This document shows, one piece after another, positions 7,888-16,472 of a DNA stretch of 64,000 nt. The translations under genes were made by a program, and so were the position numbers. The stretch is taken from positions 160,146 through 224,145 of the forward strand of contig JAGAJN010000031.1 of the NCBI GenBank assembly GCA_017828975.1, read 5' to 3'. How positions within the stretch are numbered: position 1 is the stretch's first letter; the number at the start of each line of letters is the position of its first letter. This stretch comes from Oscillospiraceae bacterium. GTDB taxonomy: Bacteria; Bacillota; Clostridia; Oscillospirales; Ruminococcaceae. Under the pieces are notes generated by a model that was not told where the DNA came from, did not search any database, and was given only the letters and a program-made list of their open reading frames with translations.

Positions 7888-9315
7888 ATGGATAAAAAAT
7901 TGGGACTTGCAAGTGCCGTAGCAACGGGCGTCGGTCTGATAATCGCAACCAGCTGCCTTCTGTCTATCGGACAGGGCGCGGCGGCACTTGGAAACACCTT
8001 TATAATCACGATGGTGGTTGCCTGTCTGTTCAACATTCTGACGGCACTTTCCATCTGCGAACTGAATGCGCTGATGCCGAATCTTTCGGGCGGTATGGCG
8101 CAGTACACTCTTGCAAGCTTCGGACCGTTCGTATCTATCGTTGTAAATGTCGGCGGGTATCTCACCTGTCAGACGATAATGGGCAGCTCCGAGGTCGCAA
8201 TGTTCGGAAACACTATGAGCAGCGTTTTTGAAAATGTCCCCATTTCGGGAACGGTCTATTCGATAATGCTGATAGCTATTTTGACGGTCTTAAATCTGTT
8301 CGGCGTTGATATGTTTGCAAAGATACAGAATATCGTTGCCTACGGACTTATCGGCTCTCTTACCATAATGGGCATTATGGGAACGATGAAAATCGGTACA
8401 GGTGAGATAGTTGAGCAGCCGGCTGTTCTGTCAAGCAATCCTGCCGATATGTTCTCGCTGCTGGGTCTTGCATTTTTCCTGTTTATCGGTGCGGAATTTG
8501 TCGTTCCCATTTCAACCCAGGTCAGAAATGCACGGAGAAATGTTCCTCTCGGAATGGTCATCAGCCTGATTGCAATTCTTGTGATGCAGATATTCGTGAC
8601 CATCGGCTTCTCACATTATACACCTTGGGAAGAGCTTGGAAGCAGCACTGTTCCCCATATCCTGTACGGCACAATGCTTTGCGGAAAGGTCGGCACGGTC
8701 TGGATGACTATCGTTTCTCTGCTGGCAGTTATCTCAACGGTAAACACAGCGATGTTCTCCATTTCCCAGATATGCTGCGGTATGGCAAAGATCAATCTTC
8801 TGCCTGCTGTTTTCTTAAAGAAGAACAAGAGAGGTACACCCTATGTGGGACTTCTCCTTGTATCCGCTGCAATGATCATCATCAACGCAACGGGACTTTC
8901 CACCAGCGACCAGCTGACATTCCTTATCCTGACGGGCTGTACCTTCTGGATATTCTCCTATATCATTCTCCATCTTGATGTAATGGTAATGAGAAAGAGA
9001 ATGCCCAAGGCACCCAGAACCTTCAAGCTTCCGCTGGGACCCGTTATCCCCATTATTGGAGTTATCGGAAACGCATTTATGATATGGAATATTGACCCGA
9101 ACACCGAGGTCAAGTTTAAGATCTACACCATCTTTGTTATCGTATTTGCTCTGCTTTCGATTTACGCCGTTATCTGGACAAAGCTGAAAATGAAGCGTCC
9201 TCTCTTCAAGCCCTATCCCGTAAAAGAGGTTATGGCAATGGAAAATGACCTTTATCTGGAGGCTCATAAGAGGGCAGCGGAAGCAGCTGTCAATGAGGCT
9301 GTAACTGTCGAATAA
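7888..9315 (+). CDS. APC-family amino acid permease
   Basis: This 475-residue integral membrane protein has about 12 hydrophobic segments and an N-terminal APC-superfamily first helix (GVGLIIATSCLLSIGQGAA, residues 12-30). The segment after it is rich in small residues, as in amino acid/polyamine antiporters. It is the last structural gene of the oxidation operon, 15 nt after the PII gene, with a weak ribosome site (AAGGCGGG), suggesting coupled translation. It should import or exchange the substrate of the dehydrogenase complex. Substrate identity is unknown. Confidence 0.88.
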   Translation: MDKKLGLASAVATGVGLIIATSCLLSIGQGAAALGNTFIITMVVACLFNILTALSICELNALMPNLSGGMAQYTLASFGPFVSIVVNVGGYLTCQTIMGSSEVAMFGNTMSSVFENVPISGTVYSIMLIAILTVLNLFGVDMFAKIQNIVAYGLIGSLTIMGIMGTMKIGTGEIVEQPAVLSSNPADMFSLLGLAFFLFIGAEFVVPISTQVRNARRNVPLGMVISLIAILVMQIFVTIGFSHYTPWEELGSSTVPHILYGTMLCGKVGTVWMTIVSLLAVISTVNTAMFSISQICCGMAKINLLPAVFLKKNKRGTPYVGLLLVSAAMIIINATGLSTSDQLTFLILTGCTFWIFSYIILHLDVMVMRKRMPKAPRTFKLPLGPVIPIIGVIGNAFMIWNIDPNTEVKFKIYTIFVIVFALLSIYAVIWTKLKMKRPLFKPYPVKEVMAMENDLYLEAHKRAAEAAVNEAVTVE

Positions 9316-9337
9316 TCCGCATATTTCTCTCCCAAAT

Positions 9338-9385
9338 AAATGAACTCTGTCGAGGGGCGGCCCCTTTAGGCAGAGTTCATTTTTA
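9338..9385 (+). terminator. Intrinsic terminator of the oxidation operon
   Basis: A perfect 12-bp stem (AAATGAACTCTG, 9338-9349, with its complement 9371-9382) contains an inner AGGGGC/GCCCCT hairpin and ends in T residues. It lies between the permease and the AraC gene, so the regulator is transcribed separately. Confidence 0.85.
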
Positions 9386-9390
9386 TATGT

Positions 9391-9418
9391 AGAAATATTC
9401 TTAGGCAGATGATATAAT
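9391..9418 (+). promoter_or_regulatory. Promoter of the AraC-family gene with the shared motif
   Basis: An extended -10 (TG then TATAAT at 9413-9418) lacks a clear -35. AGAAATATT (9391-9399) takes the -35 position. The same 9-mer in inverted orientation lies 14 nt before the -10 of the upstream operon (2887-2895), here 13 nt. This suggests that the regulator controls both units. Confidence 0.5.
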
Positions 9419-9449
9419 GAAAGAAATGAGAATGCCAAAGGAGAACATA

Positions 9450-10265
9450 ATGGAAGATCTAAAATATATTCCCGTAAGGCAGCCGTTTTTTGCTGCGCTG
9501 TCCGACAGCTACAAGAAATTTACCGTAAATAAATATGGGATAGTCCATTTTTTTCAGTTTACCACATCAGCCGAAAGAATGACGGCAGTTCCCGACGGCA
9601 GCGTTGATATGGTATTCTGCTGCGGGGACGAGCCTTTTGCCTTTGTGCACGGAACAGTCCTGAAAGCGGAGGAGATACCTTTTCTGCCGAACAGACTTTA
9701 CTTCGGCGTTCGGTTTATTCCGGGATATAACCCCATTCTCGGGGAAAATGCAATGGGCAGGCTCATCAATAACCGGATTGGATTTCGTGAGCTTATTTCC
9801 GATGAAAAAATGCTTCGGAATATTTTTTCCGAGGATAGCTTTGATAAGCAGATAAAGGCATTTACACGGTCATATATGAGCATTTTTGAGCGGATACGCC
9901 CGATGGACAAAAGCAATCTTATCGTCCGTCACTCAATCAATATGATTTTCAGCCGAACGGGAAATGTCACCGTCGAACAGCTTGCCGAGGAAACGGGCTA
10001 CACTCCCAGATACATAAATCAATGCTTTCGGCGGGAGATAGCTATGAGTCCCAAGAATTTTATAAAGATAATCAGATTTCAGTCGGCGCTGGATATGCTC
10101 CATGCCGAGGAAAGGAAGTCACTTTCTGAGATAGCGTCCGCTCTGGGCTATTTCGACCAGCCCCATTTTGTAAAAGAATTCAAGCAGTTTGCAGGCATAA
10201 CGCCGAAAAAATACGAGCAGTTTCTTGACAGCAGGCAATATTCATCAAAGATCGAGATCTGCTAG
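9450..10265 (+). CDS. AraC-family transcriptional regulator
   Basis: The 271-residue protein has a variable N-terminal domain of about 160 residues, probably for ligand sensing. Two AraC-type helix-turn-helix motifs follow in the last 100 residues; one contains TVEQLAEETGYTPRYINQ and the second SLSEIASALGYFDQPHFVKE. The start at 9450 was chosen because AAAGGAG precedes it; the upstream ATG at 9417 overlaps the -10 element and cannot be transcribed from that promoter. It is the likely regulator of the upstream oxidation operon, given the shared promoter motif. The ligand is unknown. Confidence 0.9.
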   Translation: MEDLKYIPVRQPFFAALSDSYKKFTVNKYGIVHFFQFTTSAERMTAVPDGSVDMVFCCGDEPFAFVHGTVLKAEEIPFLPNRLYFGVRFIPGYNPILGENAMGRLINNRIGFRELISDEKMLRNIFSEDSFDKQIKAFTRSYMSIFERIRPMDKSNLIVRHSINMIFSRTGNVTVEQLAEETGYTPRYINQCFRREIAMSPKNFIKIIRFQSALDMLHAEERKSLSEIASALGYFDQPHFVKEFKQFAGITPKKYEQFLDSRQYSSKIEIC

Positions 10266-10303
10266 GCTGCGGAAAAACTTAGCTTACTTGTTCGTACAAA
10301 ATA

Positions 10304-10340
10304 AAGTCACCGCTTTTCCGACAGGGGAGAGCGGTGACTT
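10304..10340. terminator. Terminator between the AraC gene and degV
   Basis: An 11-bp stem (AAGTCACCGCT, 10304-10314, with its complement 10330-10340). On the minus strand it is followed by a T-rich tail and terminates degV; on the plus strand the tail is weak but the AraC gene ends just upstream. Confidence 0.75.
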
Positions 10341-10359
10341 GTTCACATATGAGCAACGA

Positions 10360-11229
10360 TCACTTATGCGCCTTGATAACATATCCCACAATATTGGGAC
10401 CAACATTTGAAGCCACCGCAGCACCTATCTGGAAATAACCTTCGGGAGGATAGCCGAACTGCTTGGTGAGGACAGCTGCCATTTCGTCGGCACGTTCCTT
10501 GCTGCCGCCCTGAATGATAACATAGGGTGTCTGGGGGATAATTCTGTCTGCGGCAATTTCAGCCAGCTTCGGGATAACTGCCTTGTCGCCCCTGACCTTT
10601 GCTTCGGTCACGGAAACGGCGTCTGCAATTTTGATAACGGGACGAAGCCCCATCAGCTCGCCCACAAATGCGGCGGCGCAGCTTACACGTCCCGAACGCT
10701 TGACATATTTCAGCGTATAACAGCCGAAATGCACCTCGGCGCAGGAAAACCAATCCTCATAATATGCCAGAATATCAGCAACGGACGCACCCTTTGAAAC
10801 CTTGATAGCCGCTTGAATTACAGGATAGCCGTAAACTCCCGTGTAGTTCTTTGAGTCAACGATGTGAATACGGAATTTGTCCTTTGCTTCGGGATATTCC
10901 TCGTAGAAATTGTCCCTAGCCATATGTGCGGACGCATTTGTGTTTGAACCCTTAGATGCGATGGAAACGTAAATAAGGTCGGTGTAGCCCTCGTCCATGA
11001 CCTCCTTGTATGCTTCCTCGAAACGGGGTACGGTTACCTGTGCGGTTTTCGGAAGCTCCTCGGAGGCTTCTATCATCTCGTAAAACTGCTCGTTTGTCAG
11101 GTCGATACGCTCCATAAATCCTTTGTCGCCGAGGGTGATAGGGAAGCACATTATTTTGATGTCATGCTCCTTTTCCTGCTCGGGGGAAATGTCGCAGGCG
11201 GAGTCGGTCATAATTTTTATCTTTTCCAT
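10360..11229 (-). CDS. DegV-family fatty-acid-binding protein
   Basis: DegV proteins bind a fatty acid and, in Gram-positive bacteria, act as FakB subunits that present exogenous fatty acids to the kinase FakA. The 289-residue sequence begins with the family motif (IMTDSACDIS, residues 6-15). It also has a SIASKGSNTNA segment near 89 and a KYVKRSGRVS stretch near 173. It is preceded by AAAGGAT. It lies 16 nt after trmL on the same strand and is probably cotranscribed. fakA is not in the window, so the FakB role is inferred from the family. Confidence 0.88.
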   Translation of the reverse strand: MEKIKIMTDSACDISPEQEKEHDIKIMCFPITLGDKGFMERIDLTNEQFYEMIEASEELPKTAQVTVPRFEEAYKEVMDEGYTDLIYVSIASKGSNTNASAHMARDNFYEEYPEAKDKFRIHIVDSKNYTGVYGYPVIQAAIKVSKGASVADILAYYEDWFSCAEVHFGCYTLKYVKRSGRVSCAAAFVGELMGLRPVIKIADAVSVTEAKVRGDKAVIPKLAEIAADRIIPQTPYVIIQGGSKERADEMAAVLTKQFGYPPEGYFQIGAAVASNVGPNIVGYVIKAHK

Positions 11230-11245
11230 TGTAAAAATCCTTTCT

Positions 11246-11743
11246 TTACCAAACGTATTGTGTCAGCTTTCCTTCCGAAGCCAGGTCGGGATAATCCCAC
11301 TGACGAAGCACCTCATAAACGGCTATTGCCACCGAGTTTGACAGGTTAAGGCTTCTCAGCTCGGGACGCATGGGGATTCGCAGACAGCGTTCCTTATTGC
11401 GGTAGAGAAGCTGTTCGGGCAGACCTTTGTCCTCCCGTCCGAAAACAAGATAGGCGTTGTCGGGATAGTGAGCGTCCGAGTGAACGTTCTGCCCCTTTGT
11501 GGTGAAATAGAAGAATTCGCCGTCCTTGTTCTTATCGAAAAAATCATCAAGACCATCGTAATAGGTGATGTCCAGCTTGTCCCAATAATCAAGCCCTGCA
11601 CGTTTCAGCTGCTTGTCGGTGACTTCAAATCCCATAGGCTTGACAAGATGCAGCCTTGCGCCCGTAACTGCGCAGGTTCGGGAGATATTTCCCGTATTCT
11701 GCGGTATCTGCGGCTCTACTAAAACTATGTTCAAATTGCTCAT
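11246..11743 (-). CDS. trmL: tRNA (cytidine/uridine 34 2'-O)-methyltransferase
   Basis: TrmL methylates the ribose of the wobble base in certain leucine tRNAs. This 165-residue protein is a minimal SPOUT methyltransferase. It has an N-terminal PQIPQNTGNISRTC motif (residues 11-24), VFGREDKGLP near 101, and a C-terminal knot segment RSLNLSNSVAIAVYE. The start was placed at 11743 because GTGAGGTATCC precedes that ATG; the longer in-frame extension runs into the upstream kinase gene. It lies between the pyridoxal kinase and degV genes in one direction. Confidence 0.92.
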   Translation of the reverse strand: MSNLNIVLVEPQIPQNTGNISRTCAVTGARLHLVKPMGFEVTDKQLKRAGLDYWDKLDITYYDGLDDFFDKNKDGEFFYFTTKGQNVHSDAHYPDNAYLVFGREDKGLPEQLLYRNKERCLRIPMRPELRSLNLSNSVAIAVYEVLRQWDYPDLASEGKLTQYVW

Positions 11744-11753
11744 AGCGGATACC

Positions 11754-12620
11754 TCACAGCTTTTCGTATGCGCAGAGCGTCTGATAGGAGGACAGAAATC
11801 CCAGACACTGCTCCAGCATAACGCCCTCACGTTGGTCGGTACCGTAGCTGTATGTGGTCTTGATAAGCAGTTCAAGGAACGCCGTCGCCCTGTTCATGGC
11901 GATAGGCAGACTGTCCCCTTTAAGGACGGAGCCTGTCAGAACGGCTGCGAATATGTCACCCGTTCCCGAATACTGTGCGGGGACATGTACAAAGGGCACC
12001 TTCCAGAAGCTGCTTGTTTTCTTTTCAAAGCCGATATTACAGCATTTTCCGCCGACAGTCGCACTTGTTACCACAACTATCTCGGGACCAAGCTCCGCCA
12101 GTCTTGCCAGAATACTTTTTGCGGTTTGTGCGGACAGGTCGTCGGAGCAGAAGCTCATAGGCTCGCCCAGCAGCATGGACGCTTCCGTAGGGTTTGGCGT
12201 GATAATATCCGCAGCGGCAACCAGCTCGGACATTCGGCTGCACATTTCGGGGGTATAGGTCTTGTAAGGCTTTCCGCAGTCGCCCATTACGGGGTCAACG
12301 ACTTTAAGCGCATTGGGATAGCTTGACAGAAATTCAAGGCAGTGGTCTATCTGTTCCTTAGATGCGAGAAATCCGCTGTAAATGCAGTCAAAGCTGTAAT
12401 TCAGCCGTTTGTAATGCTCAAGTGCGGGGATAATATAATCGGACAGGTCACGCAGAGCCATATCTCCGAAGCCGCCTGTATGGGTGGACAGCACGGCGGT
12501 CGGCACGGGACAGACCTGTATTCCCATTACCGACATTGTGGGCAGGATAACTCCCAGAGAGCATCTCCCGACGCCCGACAGGTCATGTATTGCCGCAACC
12601 TTGGCAGTTTTTGTTATCAT
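11754..12620 (-). CDS. pdxK: Pyridoxal/pyridoxamine kinase
   Basis: This ribokinase-fold enzyme phosphorylates B6 vitamers to the 5'-phosphates. It has the N-terminal substrate motif HDLSGVGRCSLGVILP (about residues 12-27). The GTGD anion-hole motif with catalytic Asp lies in YSGTGDIFAAVLTGS near residue 217. The start is uncertain: ATG at 12653 has no ribosome site, whereas ATG at 12620 has a weak GGAATGA; the latter is given here (288 aa). The stop is 11 nt before the trmL start. A PNPOx-fold protein at 20149 is unlinked. Confidence 0.88.
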   Translation of the reverse strand: MITKTAKVAAIHDLSGVGRCSLGVILPTMSVMGIQVCPVPTAVLSTHTGGFGDMALRDLSDYIIPALEHYKRLNYSFDCIYSGFLASKEQIDHCLEFLSSYPNALKVVDPVMGDCGKPYKTYTPEMCSRMSELVAAADIITPNPTEASMLLGEPMSFCSDDLSAQTAKSILARLAELGPEIVVVTSATVGGKCCNIGFEKKTSSFWKVPFVHVPAQYSGTGDIFAAVLTGSVLKGDSLPIAMNRATAFLELLIKTTYSYGTDQREGVMLEQCLGFLSSYQTLCAYEKL

Positions 12621-12731
12621 AGTTTGATCATTCCAATCTGCATTGTCATTCAAAAATACAATACATTTTTATTATACAACATTTCAAAGCTTATTTCAAG
12701 TATGTTTGTGTAAGTTCCGTCAATTATCAAA

Positions 12732-12769
12732 AAATCGCCCCACCGTGTTTTCTTACGGCAGAGCGATTT
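12732..12769 (-). terminator. Terminator of the CAP-domain gene
   Basis: Outer stem AAATCGC/GCGATTT plus an inner CCGT/ACGG pairing, followed on the minus strand by a run of T residues. It lies just downstream of the CAP-domain gene. Confidence 0.75.
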
Positions 12770-12787
12770 GCTAAAGGCATTTCAAGC

Positions 12788-14011
12788 TTACATAATAAAC
12801 AGCTGCACCCAATAGTTACCGTATTTGCCTATGCCAATGTAACGGTAGCTGCTGTTGAGGATATTGGCTCGGTGTCCCGAAGAATTCATCCACATATTGA
12901 AAATGGAATTTGCGTCGGAGCTGCCCGCTGCGATGTTTTCTCCGCAGCCGTAATAGCTTATGCCATATTCATCGAGAACGGTGAAGCAATCTCTTCCGTC
13001 GGGACGGGTGTGGGAGAATTTGGTGGCTATTTCCTGTGCTCGTTTGTTTGCGGCGTCGCAAAGCTTGCTGTCAAGTGACAGGGAAGATGCGCCGTGTTCT
13101 GCTCTTGCCTGATTTACGAGAGCAAGCATATGTTCGGCGTAATTACCTGTGGAGGTTTCGGGCTTTTCGGTGTTGGTGTTATTTCCGGTATTGCTGCCGC
13201 CTGTGGATTCTCCTGTTTCGGGACCCCATGAGCCTGAGAACGAAACAACATATGCACCCATTGCGGGATCCCAATAAGCGACAACTTGATTGCTGCTGCC
13301 CGTGCTCTGAGAGGAATTCTGCGTTGACGGTTTGGAAACGGTTGAAGTCTGTGCTGTGTTCTGTTCGCCAACGGTTATCTTGATGTTTGCGGCAATGCTC
13401 TTGTCGTTCTTGCGGTAAACGGTAAGATAGGTAGTTCCCGCTTTCTTGCCCTTTATGGTGAACTTTATAGTGTTGCCGCTCCATTTTCCGGGAGTTACGG
13501 CGGCAATAGAGCTGTCGCCTACCTTGTAAGCAAGGCTGTGATTGCTTGATGTTATCTTTACAGACGACTGACCGCCCTTTTTAACGGAAACGCTGTATTT
13601 ATCGGACTTGATAAGCTTTGAGGTCGAACCGTAGCTTGTAGGAGCAGTATTTGCCTTTACGGTAACATTTACGGTGATGGTTTCCGATTTTCCGTTTTTG
13701 ATGTATACCTTGGAGGTACCTGCTTTTTTGCCTGTGATATAAAGCTTTACAGTAGTGTCGGAGGACCATTTTGTGTCCCATTTATAGGACAGGACATTGG
13801 CGTCGCTGACACTTGCGGTAAGGCTTCTGTCGCCTGTTGCGGTGATAAGAAGCGCACCCGATTTGCCCACGTTGATGGTTGCATTATAGGCACTGCAGGA
13901 CAGTGTTGAGCCTGCTGCTTCGGCGGTTGGCATAAGGAAAATGCAGATTATTGCTGCGAGGAAAACGGCAGTCATTTTTTTGATAACTGCGGCGGTTTTG
14001 CTGATAGACAT
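12788..14011 (-). CDS. Secreted CAP-domain protein with two Ig-like (BIG2-type) repeats
   Basis: This 407-residue protein has an N-terminal signal peptide (about residues 1-32; hydrophobic FLAAIICIFLMPTAEA). Two related Ig-like modules of about 80 residues follow. Each ends in a KKAGTS or KKAGTT beta-hairpin, typical of bacterial Ig-like surface repeats. After a Ser/Thr/Asn/Gln linker comes a CAP/SCP domain at about 290-407, with HTRPDGRDCF, GENIAAG and GHRANILN motifs. Bacterial CAP proteins are extracellular and of unclear biochemical role; some bind small hydrophobic or wall ligands. No sortase motif or anchor is visible, so it is probably released or wall-associated. The ATG at 14011 follows AAAGGGGTG; the longer frame has no ribosome site. 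Confidence 0.88.
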   Translation of the reverse strand: MSISKTAAVIKKMTAVFLAAIICIFLMPTAEAAGSTLSCSAYNATINVGKSGALLITATGDRSLTASVSDANVLSYKWDTKWSSDTTVKLYITGKKAGTSKVYIKNGKSETITVNVTVKANTAPTSYGSTSKLIKSDKYSVSVKKGGQSSVKITSSNHSLAYKVGDSSIAAVTPGKWSGNTIKFTIKGKKAGTTYLTVYRKNDKSIAANIKITVGEQNTAQTSTVSKPSTQNSSQSTGSSNQVVAYWDPAMGAYVVSFSGSWGPETGESTGGSNTGNNTNTEKPETSTGNYAEHMLALVNQARAEHGASSLSLDSKLCDAANKRAQEIATKFSHTRPDGRDCFTVLDEYGISYYGCGENIAAGSSDANSIFNMWMNSSGHRANILNSSYRYIGIGKYGNYWVQLFIM

Positions 14012-14083
14012 AAATAAACACCCCTTTATTATCTTGATTATACCACATTTTTTGATGTAAATCAAGGCTTTTACAGGATTTTG

Positions 14084-14112
14084 TTGATTTGCCGTATAAT
14101 ATGTGATATAAT
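14084..14112 (+). promoter_or_regulatory. Promoter of the DUF3783 gene
   Basis: TTGATT (14084-14089) and TATAAT (14107-14112) are 17 nt apart, 33 nt before the ATG at 14145. Confidence 0.65.
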
Positions 14113-14144
14113 GGATTCGTAAAATCAAAAACGGAGGGAATTAA

Positions 14145-14534
14145 ATGAAATCGAGAATAAGAAACGTGTATCCCGAAACGGCAGTGCTGCTGTTTTTTGA
14201 CGAGGACAGAACTGCGGCAGTATCAAAAACACTTGAAAATGCAGGACTGAGAGTGCTTGTCCCCGAGCGTTCGGAGTACGGAAAAACTGTGGGTTGTCTG
14301 ACAAAGCTGTCACCCGATGCGGAGGGGAAGGGCAGCACCGAATTTCCCGAAATTGGCGAGCTGATAATATTCTCGGGACTGTCCTCAAAACGTCTTGACA
14401 CGGCACTTGCGGCACTCAGGGAGGACAAGCTGTCCGTCCGTTTCAAGGCGGTGGTCACACAGTATAACGTGAAATTCACCGTTGCCGAGCTGCTTGCTCA
14501 TATGCTTGACGAGGAACGGAAAATTCAAAAATAA
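14145..14534 (+). CDS. DUF3783 domain protein
   Basis: This 129-residue cytoplasmic protein matches the DUF3783 pattern common in Clostridia. A central IIFSGLSSKRLDTALAAL segment (about 74-91) is followed by KAVVTQYN and a C-terminal ELLAHMLDEE helix. Function is unknown. It has a strong GGAGG ribosome site, its own promoter, and a terminator directly after the stop, so it is a single-gene unit convergent with argS. Confidence 0.8.
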   Translation: MKSRIRNVYPETAVLLFFDEDRTAAVSKTLENAGLRVLVPERSEYGKTVGCLTKLSPDAEGKGSTEFPEIGELIIFSGLSSKRLDTALAALREDKLSVRFKAVVTQYNVKFTVAELLAHMLDEERKIQK

Positions 14535-14539
14535 AACAA

Positions 14540-14578
14540 GGCTTCCAAAGTGAAATACTCATTGGAAGCCCATTTTTT
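14540..14578. terminator. Bidirectional terminator between DUF3783 and argS
   Basis: Perfect 9-bp stem GGCTTCCAA (14540-14548) and TTGGAAGCC (14562-14570), followed by CATTTTTT on the plus strand and a T-rich tail on the minus strand. The argS stop codon lies inside its tail. Confidence 0.85.
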
Positions 14579-16328
14579 ACATATTTTCCACCGTTTCGAT
14601 ACCCAAAACGTCAAGGTGCTTGACTATCATAGTTCTTGTCAGCTGTGCAAGAGCCAACCAACTTGCCTTTTTCTTTTCGTCGGGTTCATCCATAATGTGG
14701 TTTTCGTGATAGAAATGGGAGAAGGAAACAGCCAGCTGATAGGCGTTTTCGCAGATATAATTGGGTGCTTTTTCGGACATTGCGCTGCCCCAAACGTCGC
14801 CCGACATTATCAGCTTAAGCATAAGCTCACGCTCGGATTCGGTGTAAATGCCGTTTAGCTCTGCCTTGAAATCTCCCGCTTTTTTCATAATGGAGTTGAT
14901 TCGGGAAACGGTGTAGAGCAGGTAAATGCCCGTTTTTCCTTCGGCGGACATAAATTTGTCAAGGTCGAAGATATAGTCCTTGGAGCGGTGATTTATGAGG
15001 TCACCAAACTTGATGGCAGCCATTCCCAGCTTTCTTGCGTAGTCCTCACGGTCCTCCTCGGAAACGAAAGTGGAATTGGTAAGACGTTCAAGAGAAGCGT
15101 TCGTTACCGTTTCGATAAGGTCGGAAAGGCGCATAACTCCGCCGTCACGGGTCTTGTAGGGCTTGCCGTCAGCGCCGTTCATTGTGCCGAAGCCGAGAAA
15201 TTCCAGCTCGGTGCTTTCGGGGACAAGCTCCGCACGTCTTGCGCAGCGGAAAACCTGAGTAAAGTGCAGCTCCTGACGCTTGTCCACCACATACCATATC
15301 TTATCGGGAGAAAAGTCCTTGTTTCTCTGAATGATGGTTGCAAGGTCGGTTGTTGCGTAAATGCTTGAATTATCGGATTTTCTTACGATAACGGGGGGCA
15401 TGGGAGCCTTGTCGCTTTCCAGTTCAACATCGACAACAAGCGCACCGTCGCTCTCGTAGGAAAGCTTCTTGTCCTCGAGAATTTTCATCAGCTCGGGGAT
15501 ATATTTATCGGCGTCGCTTTCGCCGTACCAATAGTCGAAATCAACGCCCAGCTTTTCATAGTTGCCCTTTAGGTCGGCGATGGAAACACGCAGAATTTCC
15601 TTCCAGAGGGCAATATATCCCGGACGTCCGTTTTGCAGCTCAAAGGTCGCAGTGTGAGCCTTTGCCTTGAAATCCTCGTCGGTTTTACTCTTTTTGCTTG
15701 CGAAGGGATATACCTCGCAAAGCAGGTCGGGATTCAGCTCGGGAACGGTATCTGACGATGCATCGAAATCCTCGGAGAAGCATTTCCAGTCGGGATAACG
15801 CTCGTTCAGCTCTGCGATAACAAGACCTATCTGCAAGCCCCAGTCTCCCAGATGCACATCTCCGTAAACCGTATTTCCGCAGACACGGGCAAGACGTTTC
15901 AGAGCCTCGCCGATAATAGCGGAGCGCAGATGTCCGATATGCAGGGGCTTTGCAACGTTTGGTCCGCCGTAGTCGATAACTATCTTCTGAGGAGTTTCCG
16001 CCTGTGGGATCCCGCAGAATTTGTCCGACTCAATCTCCTTGACGATTTTCAGCATATAGTCATCGCTTAGAGTGAGGTTCAGAAAACCGGGCTTTACAAC
16101 GTCCACCTTGGAGAAAATATCCTCGGTTTTGAGGATAGCGGCAACGTCATCTGCGATCATAAAGGGAGCCTTTTTGTAAAGCTTTGCTCCCGAAAATGCG
16201 CCGTTGCACTGAAACTGGCAAAGGTCAAGACGGTCGGAGGGGGTAACAACGCCCAGCTTTTCGTCATATCCGCACTTGCCGAATGCCTCGGAAACAACAG
16301 CGGTCAGAGTTTTTGTAACAGACTGCAT
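14577..16328 (-). CDS. argS: Arginyl-tRNA synthetase
   Basis: ArgS charges tRNA-Arg. The 583-residue class I synthetase has the N-terminal tRNA-binding Add domain, the HIGH motif at 130-133 (KPLHIGHLRSAIIG), and a C-terminal DALR anticodon-binding domain ending in LDVLGIETVENM. As in many ArgS proteins, a canonical KMSKS loop is not obvious; the region KPYKTRDGGVMRLSDL takes its place. AAAGGATG precedes the ATG. Confidence 0.96.
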   Translation of the reverse strand: MQSVTKTLTAVVSEAFGKCGYDEKLGVVTPSDRLDLCQFQCNGAFSGAKLYKKAPFMIADDVAAILKTEDIFSKVDVVKPGFLNLTLSDDYMLKIVKEIESDKFCGIPQAETPQKIVIDYGGPNVAKPLHIGHLRSAIIGEALKRLARVCGNTVYGDVHLGDWGLQIGLVIAELNERYPDWKCFSEDFDASSDTVPELNPDLLCEVYPFASKKSKTDEDFKAKAHTATFELQNGRPGYIALWKEILRVSIADLKGNYEKLGVDFDYWYGESDADKYIPELMKILEDKKLSYESDGALVVDVELESDKAPMPPVIVRKSDNSSIYATTDLATIIQRNKDFSPDKIWYVVDKRQELHFTQVFRCARRAELVPESTELEFLGFGTMNGADGKPYKTRDGGVMRLSDLIETVTNASLERLTNSTFVSEEDREDYARKLGMAAIKFGDLINHRSKDYIFDLDKFMSAEGKTGIYLLYTVSRINSIMKKAGDFKAELNGIYTESERELMLKLIMSGDVWGSAMSEKAPNYICENAYQLAVSFSHFYHENHIMDEPDEKKKASWLALAQLTRTMIVKHLDVLGIETVENM

Positions 16329-16408
16329 TTATATCATCCTTTTCATACCCATAATAATGATATTTTATCATATTCTGCGGAATAAGTCAATGTTTTCCGC
16401 AAGATTTC

Positions 16409-16438
16409 TTGACAAATCACAGACTGATGTTATATAAT
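16409..16438 (+). promoter_or_regulatory. Promoter of the ABC-F gene
   Basis: TTGACA (16409-16414) and TATAAT (16433-16438), 18 nt apart, 34 nt before the ATG at 16473. Both hexamers match consensus. Confidence 0.8.
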
Positions 16439-16472
16439 AAAGTAGTATATTAATGCTAAAGGAACGAAATTT

